Below, piece by piece: positions 1 through 11,418 of a DNA stretch of 64,000 nucleotides (positions are counted from its first letter, which is position 1; each line of letters begins with the position of its first letter). A program made the position numbers and the translations under genes. The notes below the pieces were generated by a model that was not told the origin of the DNA, made no database searches, and was given only the letters and a program-made list of their open reading frames with translations. Source of the DNA: Humulus lupulus (lineage: Eukaryota; Streptophyta; Magnoliopsida; Rosales; Cannabaceae). The stretch spans positions 100,031,868-100,095,867 of the forward strand of contig NC_084797.1 in assembly GCF_963169125.1 (NCBI RefSeq), given 5' to 3'.

Positions 1-1090
1 GAAAATTAAACGGGGAGTCTTAATTCTCAAATAGTCTCAAATAGCTTATTTTGAGAGGTCCAACTTTTCTTAGTGTCATTTTATTAAATTAGGTTGTAAA
101 TATCATTGTATTATGTAAAACTCATTTTGGTTTTTTCACATTTTAAAAAAAAGGAGGGGAAGATTATCTTACATTCCCACAGGAAAGCATCCATGTTTAT
201 TGAATTTCTTTTCAGTGGTTGGAGACTAAAATTTATTTGTTTATTTAACTTCCTATGGATTAGTGCTTGATTGTCACAAATTAAACACTGCAGGAGACGA
301 CATCCAATATCTTGAAAATATGGATGAGTGGTGCGACTTTGGATGGGTTTCCGGGCAACTGCCTTGATTTTTGCCTGTGGCATTCCCTAGTCCTACAACC
401 GTGGATCACTGAACTTGAAGAAAATAGTCTCTGGTACTAAACCTGTCGTTGATGCTTCAGGCTCTTTCTTTGGTAAAATTTTTAGCGTGTTTTGTAGCCA
501 TTGTTTTTCCAATTGAGTTGTCAGGAGGAAAACTAGATTTGTTGGTGCGGCTAACATTTTGTGAACTTATTATTACTGAAAAACTTGTACTTGCATTGTG
601 CTTTTTGATGTTTCAATTAAATTAGTTCATACAAGAGATTATTTCTTCTTATATTGGTGTTCGTACATTTTAATTGTTCAGGAAATTGATAAACGGTTGA
701 GTTTCTCGGTTTTAATTTTCATCACAGCTTTCCTTTTAAAATCACCCAAAGTTCTAAAAGAATTATTGACAGAAAATTCATAGGACCTTGTGGCCTATTT
801 CTTGTAGGGATATTAATAGTATAAATATATAATATTGCGGGGGTGTTGTAAAAGAAAGAAATAATACAAATTAAATTGCACCATCTAAAGAGAGATAAAC
901 TAGATTAATATAAGCGAGCATTCTATTCTCCAAAAATTGATACCATATACTGATTATCTTACAAACTTCTTAGAGTATATCTATTTATCAATTTCGTCAC
1001 ATTATTTCATGCATGTTGTCATACTTCGCATTTTCTTTCAGTAGCAATCAATTAACTTTGCATAAAATCAACATCGGAAACTGTAATAAT
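1..1090. other. AT-rich spacer, no gene recognised
   Basis: Reading both strands I see only short, low-complexity open frames with no domain similarity. The stretch is AT-rich, with no LTR ends, PBS or gag/pol motifs that I can identify. It probably consists of old degraded repeat sequence or intergenic DNA. Nothing further can be supported. Confidence 0.6.
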
Positions 1091-1290
1091 ATGCAAAATT
1101 AACACTAAATCGATCTTTAAATTACTTTCTTAATTGATATCTGAATAAAAAATCGTAACAATATGCAAAATTCACGCTAATTCGATCTTTAAATTATCTT
1201 CTTAATTGGCATTTGAATCGAAAATTGTAACAATATGTAAAATTCAAGCTAATTTGATATTTAAATTATATTCTTAATTGACATCTGAAT
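1091..1290. repeat. 72-bp tandem repeat, almost three copies
   Basis: The start ATGCAAAATT or its variant ATGTAAAATT recurs at 1091, 1163 and 1235, a spacing of exactly 72 bp. Each unit continues with a CGATCTTTAAATTA-like core (GATATTTAAATTA in the third) and an ATCTGAAT-like tail. The third copy is cut short near 1290, where Tat-derived sequence follows. The copies differ by point changes, so the array is not recent. Confidence 0.8.
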
Positions 1291-1379
1291 ATAATTGTAC
1301 TCCACTTACAAATTTAGAGAATCATTCTCCTTGTGCACTAAATGAATTAGATTCAGAATTGCACAATATTTCTTTGTTT

Positions 1380-2099
1380 GCTTTTGGCAGCCTAAAATGT
1401 GGAATATTACAACAGGCATGGTGTCCCTCCTTGACCCATTATGACATTGTACCCAGGCAGAGTGTCCAACACTACGAAATCAATCTCTAGTGCTCGATCT
1501 GTGACCACCATTATCAATCTAACATTGTTGGGATACACTCAGTCACTGTGGAATATAAGCATTAGAGTGGTCGATGGCCTCATCAATTTGGGGTTAAGAC
1601 CCATGTTCTGGTAAGTATCCCAGAACAAGATCTCTGCCCCGCTTCTACCATCCACTAGGACTTGAGCCAATTGGTAGTTGGTAACTTGCAGTTTGATTAA
1701 TTAGGGGATCTTCATATGGCAAGTCTACCTTTTGCAGATATGCTTCAGAGAATGTTATTGGTGATGCAAGGAAGTACATGACTTTTGGAGAGATATAGTT
1801 TACTTCATGCTTTTGGACTCTATTTCTACATTCGATTTTCCATCTATTTTTCTTCCTTGATTCTGTTCTTCTGGGCACGTAGGCTCTACGATCCGTGAAT
1901 CATTGGAACCATTCTTAGGTTTTGATTACCTCTGGTCCTTGACCCTCCGACATTTGGGGAGGGGCCTTTCTTCTTTATGGTGGTCTTCTTAATATAATGG
2001 GCTAATGATACTCTACGCATCATTGCTTGGATTTGATTATCCAAATTGCGACACTTCAGTGTGGTGTGGCCGATATCCTTGTGAAATGTGCAATACTTC
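1380..2099 (-). pseudogene. Tat-lineage Ty3/gypsy gag-protease fragment
   Basis: Read on the minus strand, this encodes the end of a retrotransposon Gag followed by an aspartic protease. Near 2099-2000 the frame gives KYCTFHKDIGHTTLKCRNL, the C/H-rich motif seen at the Gag C terminus of plant Tat/Ogre-type elements. At about 1790-1600 come ITFSEAYLQ and LVDGRSGAEILFWDTY, matching the protease active-site region; the expected Asp-Thr/Asn-Gly-Ser is degraded to DGRSG. Around 1480-1420 is DFVVLDTLPGYNVIMGQ, the second protease signature. Frameshifts separate these blocks. The Gag core is missing because LTR-like sequence begins at about 2100. It is non-functional. The family call is firm; the exact sublineage is inferred. 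Confidence 0.75.
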
Positions 2100-4309
2100 T
2101 GTAATATCTACCTTTACATTTTATAGGTATTTTGGTAATTTGGCATGTGAGGGCAATTCGGTAATTTGTGTTGATGCATATGTGAATTGCTTTTTAAAAA
2201 ATCACGATGGTATGTAAGTGATTTCATGATTATGATATGTATATGTTATGATAGCAACAAAACACAATTCCTTCAAGTATCATGGGCTTAAGTGTCAAAG
2301 ATATTGGAAATTATAGGTTAAAATAGAATTATGAATTTTGTGGTAGAGAATGTAATTTCCATAAGTTAAAATTAGTAGTTTTAGAGGGAATTACTAAAAA
2401 GGGTTTAATGAATTGATAGAAAGGCTTAGATCAAGGATAAGATGGTAATATGACATTGGTGAGTCATTATAAATTGAAAGAGAGAGGCTAGGGTTAGGGT
2501 TAGAGTTAGACTCATAATCTCTCATCTCTCTCATACACACAATCAAGAGCTTTTCTCTTTTCTTTGATGGAATCACACACACAAACACACATACATTTGG
2601 AGGCTAGTAACAATTAAGGAGGAGGATCTTGGATTAAAGCACACTTGGTGGTCTAGAAAAAGCGGTAGACGCTTGAATAATAAGATCCAGTAAGATTTCT
2701 AATTCTTATGAGTATTAGGTTAGGTTTCTTTGGAGTTTTAATGGTGTTTTACAATAGAAAGCATTATAGGTTGTTTAAATAGGTTAGACATGCATGATAT
2801 GGTGTATTTAATCAATAATTGGTTATAGAAACATGTTAGGATTGAATCTATGTTGATATTAAGCCTTGGTTGTGAAGGGTTTTGTTAGCTTAATGAAGAA
2901 GACAAAGTTAAGGTTCTTGAATCCTAACCATGCATGAATATAGATTTGAGTGCATGAGTGATTTTGAAGATATATGATGTTCAATTTGTGTTAGAATCAT
3001 CATAGGACTTGTTTACGATCATTAAAGTGATTAAATATGAGTTTTATGGTTGTTTGGTTCGAGGAGTTGGGGCTAAGTCGAAAAGAAGTCACAAAATTGC
3101 AATTGGGTTTTCACCTAGAAAAGTCACGACTACACCAATGAGAGATGCGTCTGCGGTCAACATACAACAACTAGGTTTTTCCCAAGCAAGACGTGACTGC
3201 GTTATTAGAAGACGTGTATGCGGCTAATGTACATAAATAGGATTTATCTTGTTTCGCTCGTTGTTTTGATAGAGTGTATTGTGCTTAATAAGGACCTTTT
3301 GGTTTGGTTTTAGAGTTGTCATAGAGGTGTGTTGATAATGAATAGGTTTTAAGGAAAATAAGTTTGATTATGTGATGCATGAATTGAGTTTTGGTTCTCT
3401 AAAATTCATGTTTGTATGTTGATTGGTTTAGGGATCGGTAAAGAAACTTGAAGGAACATGGTTGTGATCGTTGCTGGACTTGAGGTAAGAAGAGTGGACA
3501 CATGCACGCAGGGTGTATGCTCGACGTACTTAAGTGTGGTAGAATTTTGTATGTCATAAATATGGGTTATGTTATAAGTTATGAATGATATGTATGATTG
3601 TGATACATGTGAATATGTTTTATGTTTTCATGACATGCTTATGTTACGATAAATTGCATGTTTATGTTACATTAAAATGCATGCTTACGTTAATTCGTGC
3701 TTGGTCGCACAACTAAATAGATCAACATTGGTTTACAACGAGAACGACACCAGTAATATGTGTTATGATTGTATTACATTATGATATGCTATGTCTATGT
3801 TATGTTATGATATGATTTATTATTAAACTCTATATATGTAAATGTATGAATTATGAATAGTATATGATATATGTTGTGAAAATTTGAGCTAGTATATGTT
3901 TTATGTTTGGGCTTGGGGATTGTATCCTACATAGTTTTTCTCGCTGGGCGTTAGTGTTAGGATTGGTCTTACAAAAGCGAGGTGTAAAACACTTGATGGT
4001 TTCAATTACTGAAGATGTGAAATTTGACCTTTGTTGTAGACATTTAAAAGTTGGGATTTTGGGTTCAAAGGGATACATTGAGGTATTTAAGGATGCCCAA
4101 AAAGTTTGGGAGCATTTTGAGGTGTTTAAGGTTACTTTTTGAGATGTTGGACTTGCCTATGTGGCATTGCGTCGCCTCCTTGGAGGCGATGCATCGCCTA
4201 AAACCCTAAGGTTTTGGCTAAATATAGTAGGCGATGCATTACCTATAGACAGGTGACATGTTGCCTGACGTGTCCTTACAAACACGTGTTTTAAGCTCCA
4301 AATAATTTA
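2100..4309 (+). mobile_element. Probable degraded LTR (plus strand) splitting Tat remnants
   Basis: About 2.2 kb of AT-rich sequence with no coding capacity interrupts Tat gag-protease scraps on both sides. It starts TGTAATATC at 2100, directly after the Gag motif. A TATA-like CATTATAAATTG lies at 2465-2476, followed by a CT/CA-rich stretch, as in plant LTR promoters. Near 3930-3960 is TTTTTCTCGCTGGGCG, resembling TTTTCTTGCTGGGC in the Tekay-type LTRs elsewhere in this window. A cluster of palindromic GGCGATGCATCGCC-type motifs lies at 4166-4335. I could not find a matching right boundary or TSD, so the LTR call and its ends are tentative. Confidence 0.35.
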
Positions 4310-4555
4310 TTCAAAAGAGGCGATGCGTCGTGCTTGGCGTCTTTCATCAAAGTGCAACATTTCTTGGCTTGTTCCGGCATCCCACAATATGTATTGTGTA
4401 TGGTATAAGTTCCACAGGGAGATTGTCATCTCAACACTTGGTGCAAAGTTGAAACTACACCCTGCATTCTATATACCCATGGTTTGCCCATAATTGCATT
4501 ATACTCTGAGTAAGAATCAATCACCAAAAAGTCTACTACTAGAGCTCACTTTGCC
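4310..4555 (-). pseudogene. Tat-lineage protease fragment, cut by copia LTR
   Basis: On the minus strand the frame gives DFLVIDSYSEYNAIMGKPW, then STLHQVL and, after a stop, GTYTIHNTYCGMPEQAKKCC. This is the YNxIxGRPW signature and following region of the retropepsin of Tat/Ogre-type elements, where STYHQ and TxRGDQxxAxxCY are usual. The upstream half of the protease is absent because the copia LTR starts exactly at 4556. It is a separate copy from the fragment at 1380-2099, since both carry the same protease segment. Non-functional. Confidence 0.7.
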
Positions 4556-6827
4556 TGTTGGTATTAAAAGAGATCAAAGATACGCAGCGCAGGATGTGCT
4601 CTTTTTAATAATTATTAATACCAGCCAAGATCACACACACACACATATATATATATTAAATCACATACAATCAGATTAGAGATTACCTCTTGTAGCCTAT
4701 CAAGTGTCCTCAAATCTTTTTGTATGAAATCAACGATCTTCCTATCCAAGTTATGAAAGCTCACACCTTGATCTTCCAGACCAATCCTCAAACACACAAG
4801 GACGTGTAAGGGCACATAGGATTCAAAATGTTGATTTATGACTCTCTAGATGTACTCAACACATGAGATCTAGAGAGATTTGATAGAGAGAAGAGGAATT
4901 GAATAGTTTTCAGGTTTAGAAAAACTGTCGCTTCTGCCTCAGAGAGAGAGTCTGACAGTCTATAAAAAACACTTGCTTGAAAAGTATCGTTTCTTTTCAG
5001 GTTTATAAAGATAATTAACTAATTTAATTAATATTTATTTTATTAAAATAAAACTGATTAGTTATAACCTTATTTAATTATTTAATTTAAATCATATTTT
5101 AAAAAAAATTAAATAAACAAATTATTTGAAATTCAAGATTCAAAGGGACAAGAAATCCCTGTGTGTGGCGCCACACTCACTGTACAATGAGTGTGTCGAC
5201 CACACCATTAGGGTTATTCCCAATTTTCTCATTTTTTTTATTTAATTAATATTTAAGACAATATATTTATTCCAAAATAATATCAGTTAATTCAAAATTA
5301 ACTTTATCTTAAAATATCAAATTTAAATAAATATATTTAAATAAATATCATATTCAAAATAAGATATTTATTATTCTCTCTCTATATATTAATCCAAACA
5401 AGATTAATAATAATTTTAACCTATAGTTTTTCAAAATAAAAACTATATAGTTAAATAATTAATTAATTCATAATTAATCAATTGCCTATAACTATCACAT
5501 TATTATTTCCTTGCCCTGAAAAATTAATTCCTTTGCAATTAAGCCATTCTCTCCACAATTCTTCCTTTTAACATCCTTAACTATGACAGTGTAGAACAGA
5601 GGTGATCTGGGGACCATGGACCTATAATACGAAGCTCCAATAAACCAGATTATTAATTAAACTCTTTAATCCAATAATCTTATTTATTAATTTCATGATT
5701 ACTTCACTATAAATATGAAATTGCACTCTAAGTATTTATAGAATTATATTTACAGAGTTTTCTCTTGTAGTTCATTGATATAATCAATAAATATTGTTCT
5801 GTCCTCCATTTATTGGTTCATTAATTAGAGTTGGTCAAGATTACTGTTTTGCCCTTCTAATTACCTCTTGATCCTTAAGTACCATTAATTCACTAGGGAA
5901 TAATTAATCTATAATCAAATTATAGATTTGAGCTCAATAACTATTCAATTTCAGAATTAACCCTTAATGGAACCAATATTCGATCCGTTAGGAAAGTATG
6001 AATTCCATTATTGTAATTCATGTTCCAAGCCATTCATGATATTGAATCTCCAAAATAAAAGTCACTAGCCTCATTATACTAAGAAACCTTAACGAGTGAA
6101 TCAAAAGATCCAATAAACACAAACAGGAGTTCATGAATACTCATAATTTAGACTGATCTACAAATGATCATCTATTATGATAAGAATCAAATCTTTACGT
6201 CAAGCGGCAACTAGCCTTGGGGACTGTTAGATGAAAGTCCTCAGGCTTTACATAAGTCATCGACTACAATCCTTTTTTTTTTCTTTTTTTCGGTATGCCG
6301 TCGGCACTAATAGCCGATGAGAGAAGATATAATAGGTAGCCACATGTTTCCCATATTCCACTCTTTTTTGGTAAACCTGAGTGCAGTAGATCAAAAATGA
6401 AGAACGTTAGTCAGTTACCAGAGAATGTTCAAGCCCTGATACAGAATTTTTTTTAAAGATAATTAATTCTTACCGGTTCTGTCATATATAATCTCTATTA
6501 TATATATATCACATTTACTAAGATGTCTATCCACATCAGTAATCAGAATCTAGATCACTTGCATCCAGTATACTTAGTAAACCGCACTAGTAACCATTCA
6601 TTAAAGATTCCATACTTTAATATGTTACTGACTATTTTATTCATTATATATGATCTTAATTCTCTCTTACTAATACAAGATCATATTCTCATGAATGAAT
6701 AAGGAATTTTCTTGCTATTATCATATAATTAATTCAAACAATAATTATAACATTCAAATATAATAATATTTTATTTATTTAATTCAATAAAATGTCTTTA
6801 CATGCTTTTAGGGCATTAATCCTAACA
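4556..6827 (-). mobile_element. C1: 3' LTR of a Ty1/copia element (2.27 kb)
   Basis: Read on the minus strand, the LTR starts TGTTAGGATTAATGCCC at 6827 and ends TTTTAATACCAACA at 4556, giving TGTT...AACA termini. It follows directly after a polypurine tract and a copia RNase H, so it is the 3' LTR. The length of 2272 bp is long for copia and fits Maximus/SIRE-type families. A CA/TA microsatellite lies at 4633-4658. The 5' neighbour at 4555 is a Tat protease, so this element inserted into an older gypsy copy. Because the opposite element end is missing, no TSD can be confirmed. The inner boundary is firm; the outer one rests on the TGTTGG start. Confidence 0.75.
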
Positions 6828-7237
6828 ATCTCCCACTTGCCCTCAAAGAAAGTGAGGCATCTCCTTAATCCCATGTTGCACACGTGACCCATGAGCGACT
6901 TTGCAGGAAGTGTCTTGGTAAACGGGTCAGCTAGGTTCTGTTCCGACGCTATCTTCATAACAATCACATCACCTCTGTGCACAATCTCTCTAACCATATG
7001 GTATTTCCTTTCTATATGCTTTCGTATCTTATGGCTTCTTGGTTCCTTGGAGTTAGCTATTGCTACACTGTTGTCACAGTATAAGATTAGTGGCTTATCC
7101 ATATATGGAACTACTTCCAAATCAGTGTAGAACTTTCTCAACCAAGCTGCCTCCTTATCCACTTCACAAGCTACTATGTATTCGACTTCCATAGTTGAAT
7201 ATGCTGTGCTAGATTGTTTAATAATCCTCCAGACCAC
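6779..7237 (-). pseudogene. C1: Ty1/copia RNase H, C-terminal fragment of pol
   Basis: A 152-codon minus-strand frame encodes the last domain of copia Pol, which removes RNA from RNA:DNA hybrids during reverse transcription. Diagnostic motifs are SSTAYSTMEVEYIVACE (usual form STxEAEYxA), LYCDNSVAIANS (catalytic Asp in CDN), the HIERKYHMVRE stretch and LADPFTKTL near the end. The frame runs through the polypurine tract and stops inside the LTR. Upstream (7238-7317) only a remnant such as DLKKVNLQHD is readable. Gag, protease, integrase and RT are gone, cut where the Athila-like LTR begins. It is inert. Confidence 0.9.
6828..6840 (-). other. C1 polypurine tract
   Basis: Minus-strand GCAAGTGGGAGAT lies immediately before the LTR start TGTTAGG. 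In LTR retrotransposons this purine run primes plus-strand DNA synthesis. Its position between the RNase H frame and the LTR is as expected for copia. Confidence 0.8.
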
Positions 7238-7317
7238 AACTCCTTTACTAGAGCATCATCATGTTGGAGATTCACTTTCTTTAAATCCTCTTCCGTGAAC
7301 GCGATCGGGTGTGCATG

Positions 7318-8687
7318 TGATTAGTGCTCAAAAATATCATTTTATTAGTGTTAAAGTTTAAAATGAATTAAATTTTAATTAATATTTTCATGGATTTATT
7401 GTAATATCTTTTATATTAGAAAACATTAATTTTAATTTAATTTGTTTTCAATTTTCAAGCAGTAAAATATATTTTGACACAAAGAAAAAGAAAGAAGAAC
7501 AAAATAATATATAATTGAAAAAAGAATGAAAAAAAGATATTTTTGAGAACCATTTTTGGACAGCCCAGGCCCAAACCAAGCCCAAGGATCCTAGGCCCAA
7601 ACTAGCCAATTCCCTTAGTCGACACATGGAAGCCTGCCACTCATCTGCCGCGCACTTGCCACGCGGGTCCCACTCGCCTGACAATCTCCTAGCCATGTCT
7701 CCCACTCTCCTGGCAGCTATCCCCACACGTACCACTCGGCCGCATTTTGGCTAAGCCCGTCTCAACACACGACACATGTCGGCCTTTCCCCCCACTCCAC
7801 CAGCAACCATTTTTCTAGAGCCAACTAACGCATGCCACATGTCCCACTTGTCCCATTTTGCATAAGATTTTGAAGCCACTTCCTAATGCACAAAAATACC
7901 AATTTTGGGATCAAATGTTCACTATAATTATGACCCAAAGCTAGTGTAAAATATATCAGATTTTAGAGTGGAAAAGAATACACTTTGTTTTGTTTCTTTC
8001 TTATTTCTAATTTAGTTTTGCTTATTTTATGTGACAAAAATGAGTGAACTATTTTAGAAATATTGGTGAGGTTAGAGTGTAGTTTTTGTACTTCTCATTC
8101 TTAATAGTGATATTGATTCTTTTTAGTGCTTCATCTCCATATCTCATAAATTATTTTGTTTCCCATCTTTTAATTGCTTTTCTAGAATTATTTAGCATCT
8201 TTTACATAAGTTCAGTCATGCTTTTCTCATGTAACTTAGATTGTTAATTTATTTTAGTGTATTTGTTATATTGTATGTCTTTTGTTGCATTCTGCCAGTT
8301 GTATTTTGTCACTCTTGCATATATAATATGATATGCTATGGAATTAGAAGTAAGATTCAATTTAATCTAGATCAATTAATTTATGCTTTTAACATATATA
8401 TATATCTTCCAGTTGCAATTAATGGTGTAGAATTACAACTGTGTTTTGAATTAATATCAGTGTTAGAATAGGATTTACAATATTGCTTCTCTACCTTGCC
8501 ATGCCCTTTATCTGACCAATTTTATCAATCTATCATATTAATTTCACAAAATTCATCTCTTCAATTTTACTTTATTTTTATCTTTAACTTTATTAATCTA
8601 ATCTTTAGTTGTGTTTTGTCTCTTCGTGAATACGACATATAGCTCGTTTACTACTGTGACCACAAGGTGAATTATTGGGCGATATCA
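7318..8687 (+). mobile_element. A1: 5' LTR of an Athila-like Ty3/gypsy element
   Basis: The LTR runs from TGATTAGTGCTC at 7318 to GGGCGATATCA at 8687, with TGAT...ATCA inverted ends. It is followed five bases later by a degenerate tRNA-Asp primer-binding site, so it is a 5' LTR rather than a solo LTR. A GC-rich block at about 7545-7870 interrupts otherwise AT-rich sequence. TGAT...ATCA ends and this PBS are typical of plant Athila-type elements; that lineage assignment is inferred from the PBS and leader, since no coding part survives. The left flank (GCATG) has no matching partner because the rest of the element is missing. Confidence 0.65.
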
Positions 8688-8692
8688 ATTTT

Positions 8693-8709
8693 TGGTGCTG
8701 TTGTCGGGG
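8693..8709 (+). other. A1 primer-binding site (tRNA-Asp type, decayed)
   Basis: TGGTGCTGTTGTCGGGG matches the usual plant Athila PBS TGGCGCCGTTGCCGGGG except at three positions. All three are C-to-T changes, as expected from deamination of methylated cytosine. It lies five bases after the LTR end. Confidence 0.7.
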
Positions 8710-9384
8710 AGCTAATTTTACAATTAAATGTTAGTATAATGAAATTAATTTTTATTACATAAAAAAATAAAAAAAGCTATATTTTTTTTTTACGTTTTTC
8801 TTTTAATTTTTTTTAATTTCCTTAGTAATTTTTAATTTTATTAGTTTTTTTTCTCTCCTTTATTTATTTATTTTTGTTTACTAATTTGCATTTATTTATT
8901 ATTTTTTTTCTTTTAGGTTTAGACTCTTATTTTTATAGATTTAGTTTTTTTTCTTTTTCGAAAAAAAGTATTGAGAACATTTGTGTAATTTTGAAATTGG
9001 TAAAAACCAAACTTGTTCTGTCTTAGATAAATTGGTTATTAAATACGATATGTGTTAGCATTACCCTCTAACCTTTTCTTAGAACCTCGGGGAGTTCTAG
9101 AAAAGTTCTTGGGCCTAAAGTGGTACCTTGGAAACCTTCCAAATTAGCCCGAGCATTTTTGGTGTACACCTTTTACACTATTACGCATTTGTCCTTTAAT
9201 ACACAAAAAATAATAAATGAATGAAGAAGATTATCGACGTTTTGAGTACTATTATATAATATATCTCTCTTCACTTCAAAACTATCCAATAAAATGTTCA
9301 CAACCTAAGCAAATTATTTTATCCATGAGAGTGACTTCTTCAGGCTGGGTCACTCTCTCTATGTAGTGTTTCAGTCTCTAGCCA
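8710..9384 (+). other. A1 leader remnant, T-rich, no ORF
   Basis: This is non-coding DNA after the PBS. It contains A/T homopolymer runs at 8760-8960, then a less biased segment. No gag is recognisable. Somewhere around 9.2-9.3 kb the sequence passes into the 3' side of the minus-strand T0 gag; I cannot place that junction exactly. Confidence 0.45.
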
Positions 9385-9640
9385 ATAGGGAAATAACATT
9401 ATGCTAGCATGATGTAGTTCGCAGAATGCTGTAAATACTGCATCTTCTTAACCCTTTCTTCTGTCCTTTTTTCAAAACTCACTATAGCTTCCCTTTCTAT
9501 CGATGGTTTTGCATAGGGAAATAACGTTATGCTAGCATGATGTAGTTCACAGAATGTTGTAAATGCCGCATCTTCATAACACTTTCTTCCGTCCTTTTTT
9601 CAAACCTCAGTGGAACTTCCCTTTCTATTGATGGATCTGC
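9385..9640. repeat. 128-bp direct duplication in T0
   Basis: The block beginning ATAGGGAAATAAC is present at 9385 and again at 9513, a spacing of 128 bp. Both copies carry ATGCTAGCATGATGTAG and the CTTTCTTC-GTCCTTTTTTCAAA segment, with scattered substitutions. The period is not a multiple of three, so it shifts the reading frame of the minus-strand T0 polyprotein. It lies just downstream of the Gag C/H motif. Confidence 0.8.
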
Positions 9641-11402
9641 GTAGCCAAAGAACATCACAATTTGTTTCAAAGGTTTTTTCCCAGGGTTGGGGTTTGCAGC
9701 TTGGGAGGTTTGGCCTTGCTATGCAACTACAAGAATTGGTGATTTCGTTGTTGCAAGTGCAACTTTATTGTACTGTGGCAATCCTCCAGTTTTGAGCATG
9801 TGTTGGACCTGGTTGTATATAGCTCTACATTCTGCAATGGTATGCCCAACATCTTTGTGGAATTGGCAATATTTATTTTGATCCCTTTTTTCCAATGGCG
9901 ATGTGATTTTAAAATCCTCTCCCCATATTGGATTTTCTTTGCTCTCATTATAAATTTTCTTTATCAGGATCATAGTCTCATTGTGAGGATATTTTTTAGC
10001 ATTCTCAGCCCTTGGTCTTTTGCTGCCGCCCCTTTGAGATTGTTGATGCTCTGCTTTCCTTTTATCCTTTCTTTCCTTGAGTGGTGGATTTCCCTCAGCT
10101 GGTTTGTAATCAAAGCAGCTCTTTTGGCTTCCTCTTCTTTGATCTCCAGTATTTTAAAAACTTTTTATGCTCTGATTTGAATATTGTTCAAATCTCTTGG
10201 CAGATTCAAGTAAAGTTGTTCGTCGAGGAATGAGCCTTTCGACAAACTTTCTCTAAACAAATTGGTTGCGATTATTTTATCAACGTTATTGATTTGATGT
10301 ATGGGATTTATTTATCTTTTCAAATATTGTACGTTCTGGGATGTTCATTGATACCCTATTGTATTGAGTAAATGTCACCCATAGTATTTGGCGTTTCTGC
10401 ATTTCCTACGTACTGTTGCACGAACTGCTCTCCAAGTTCTACAAGCGAATCGATCAACTTTGGATTTAACTGTCTGAACCATTGTAGTGTTGGGCCTATC
10501 AACATAGTGGTAAAAGCTTTACACTTCATAGCTTCATTCTTTGTTTCCATGGCCATCTTCTACTGAAACTACAAGATATGGTTAGAAGGATCTGAACTCC
10601 CATTGAATTGATCTAAATTAGGGAGAACGAAATCTTTTGGTTTTGGCTCATTCATTATCCAGTCAGCGAAATGTGATTTAAAGATGCCCTTATTAGCTTC
10701 ATTCGCCATATCGATCGAATTATGCAAGCCTGATCCAACCATTTTATCCATGACTTCTCTCATCATTCCCTCCTTCCAATCTAATGGTACCACTTGTTAA
10801 GATGGAGAATCTAGTATATTGAATTTTGAGCAGCTGAGCCTTCCATTTTCCTTTCGTTGGTGTTATCATTCTTCTCTTTATCTTATTGAGCAGATCATTG
10901 AGTTTCTTTTTCTTTCGACCTTTGTTGATCTTCATATCCTTCATTCTATTGGTCGTCATTTTCTCGTTGCGTTTCTTCCTCATGACTAATTCTGACATTT
11001 TCTTTCATTCTTTCTATGGCTTCTTTTTCTTGACGTAGCGAAGCTAACTTTGCTGCAAGTTTCGCTTATTGCGCAATCATCTCTTCTATGCATTTCTGGT
11101 GTTGTACTTTTGCCCTAAAATGTCATTCGTCTGCTTGAAGAAGATGTTCTTCAACTCTCCTAAACCTTATCTCATTATGCTCTTTGTTTTGTTGCATGAA
11201 CTACATCAACTTTTACAATTCTTGAATAAAGTCGATTTGTGGCGACTGACTGGTTGCTTCATTCGGCTGACTATTCGATCACGCCATTGCTATCTTCTAA
11301 TATTCTTGCTTCTCGGTTCCTTTCCTAAAAAAGTTTTGAAATGTAAACAAAAATGATTTATCAAGAATATTTGTGTTCGACTTCGACTTTTTGATCATTT
11401 TT
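9641..11402 (-). pseudogene. T0: Gag of a Tat-like Ty3/gypsy element
   Basis: Read from 11.3 kb downward, the minus strand encodes a broken Gag, the virus-like-particle shell protein. Near 11.1-10.9 kb is a charged, coiled-coil-like stretch (QKCIEEMIAQ, LASLRQEKEAIERMKE). At 10.65-10.58 kb comes DFVLPNLDQFNGSSDPSNH, matching the Gag entry motif PxxxxYDGxxDPxxH. At 10.55-10.36 kb AFTTMLIGPTLQWFRQL matches the Gag core (FxxxLxGxAxxWF). At 9.9-9.8 kb KYCQFHKDVGHTIAECRAI is the C-terminal C/H motif. Several stops and frameshifts break it, and no pol follows. The LTR and PBS upstream define the same element. Confidence 0.75.
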
Positions 11403-11416
11403 CACATACGACGCCA
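11403..11416 (-). other. T0 primer-binding site-like sequence
   Basis: Minus-strand TGGCGTCGTATGTG lies two bases after the LTR end. It resembles the TGGCGCCGTCTGTGGG site common in plant Tat-type elements, with several changes. Its position between the LTR and Gag supports the call. Confidence 0.6.
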
Positions 11417-11418
11417 AT

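Noticed and set aside
598..783. Short plus-strand frame of 61 codons
   Set aside because: No motif and no supporting context in very AT-rich DNA.
2488..2512. Telomere-like GGGTTAGGGTTAG
   Set aside because: Only about two units; plant telomere repeats are TTTAGGG, and nothing else suggests a telomere.
3903..4142. Plus-strand frame starting MFGLGDCILHSFSRWALV
   Set aside because: It lies in LTR-like sequence, shows no domain, and its length is within what AT-rich non-coding DNA gives by chance.
9800..10180. Hydrophobic plus-strand frame of 126 codons
   Set aside because: Shadow of the minus-strand T0 Gag, which has clear C/H and core motifs.
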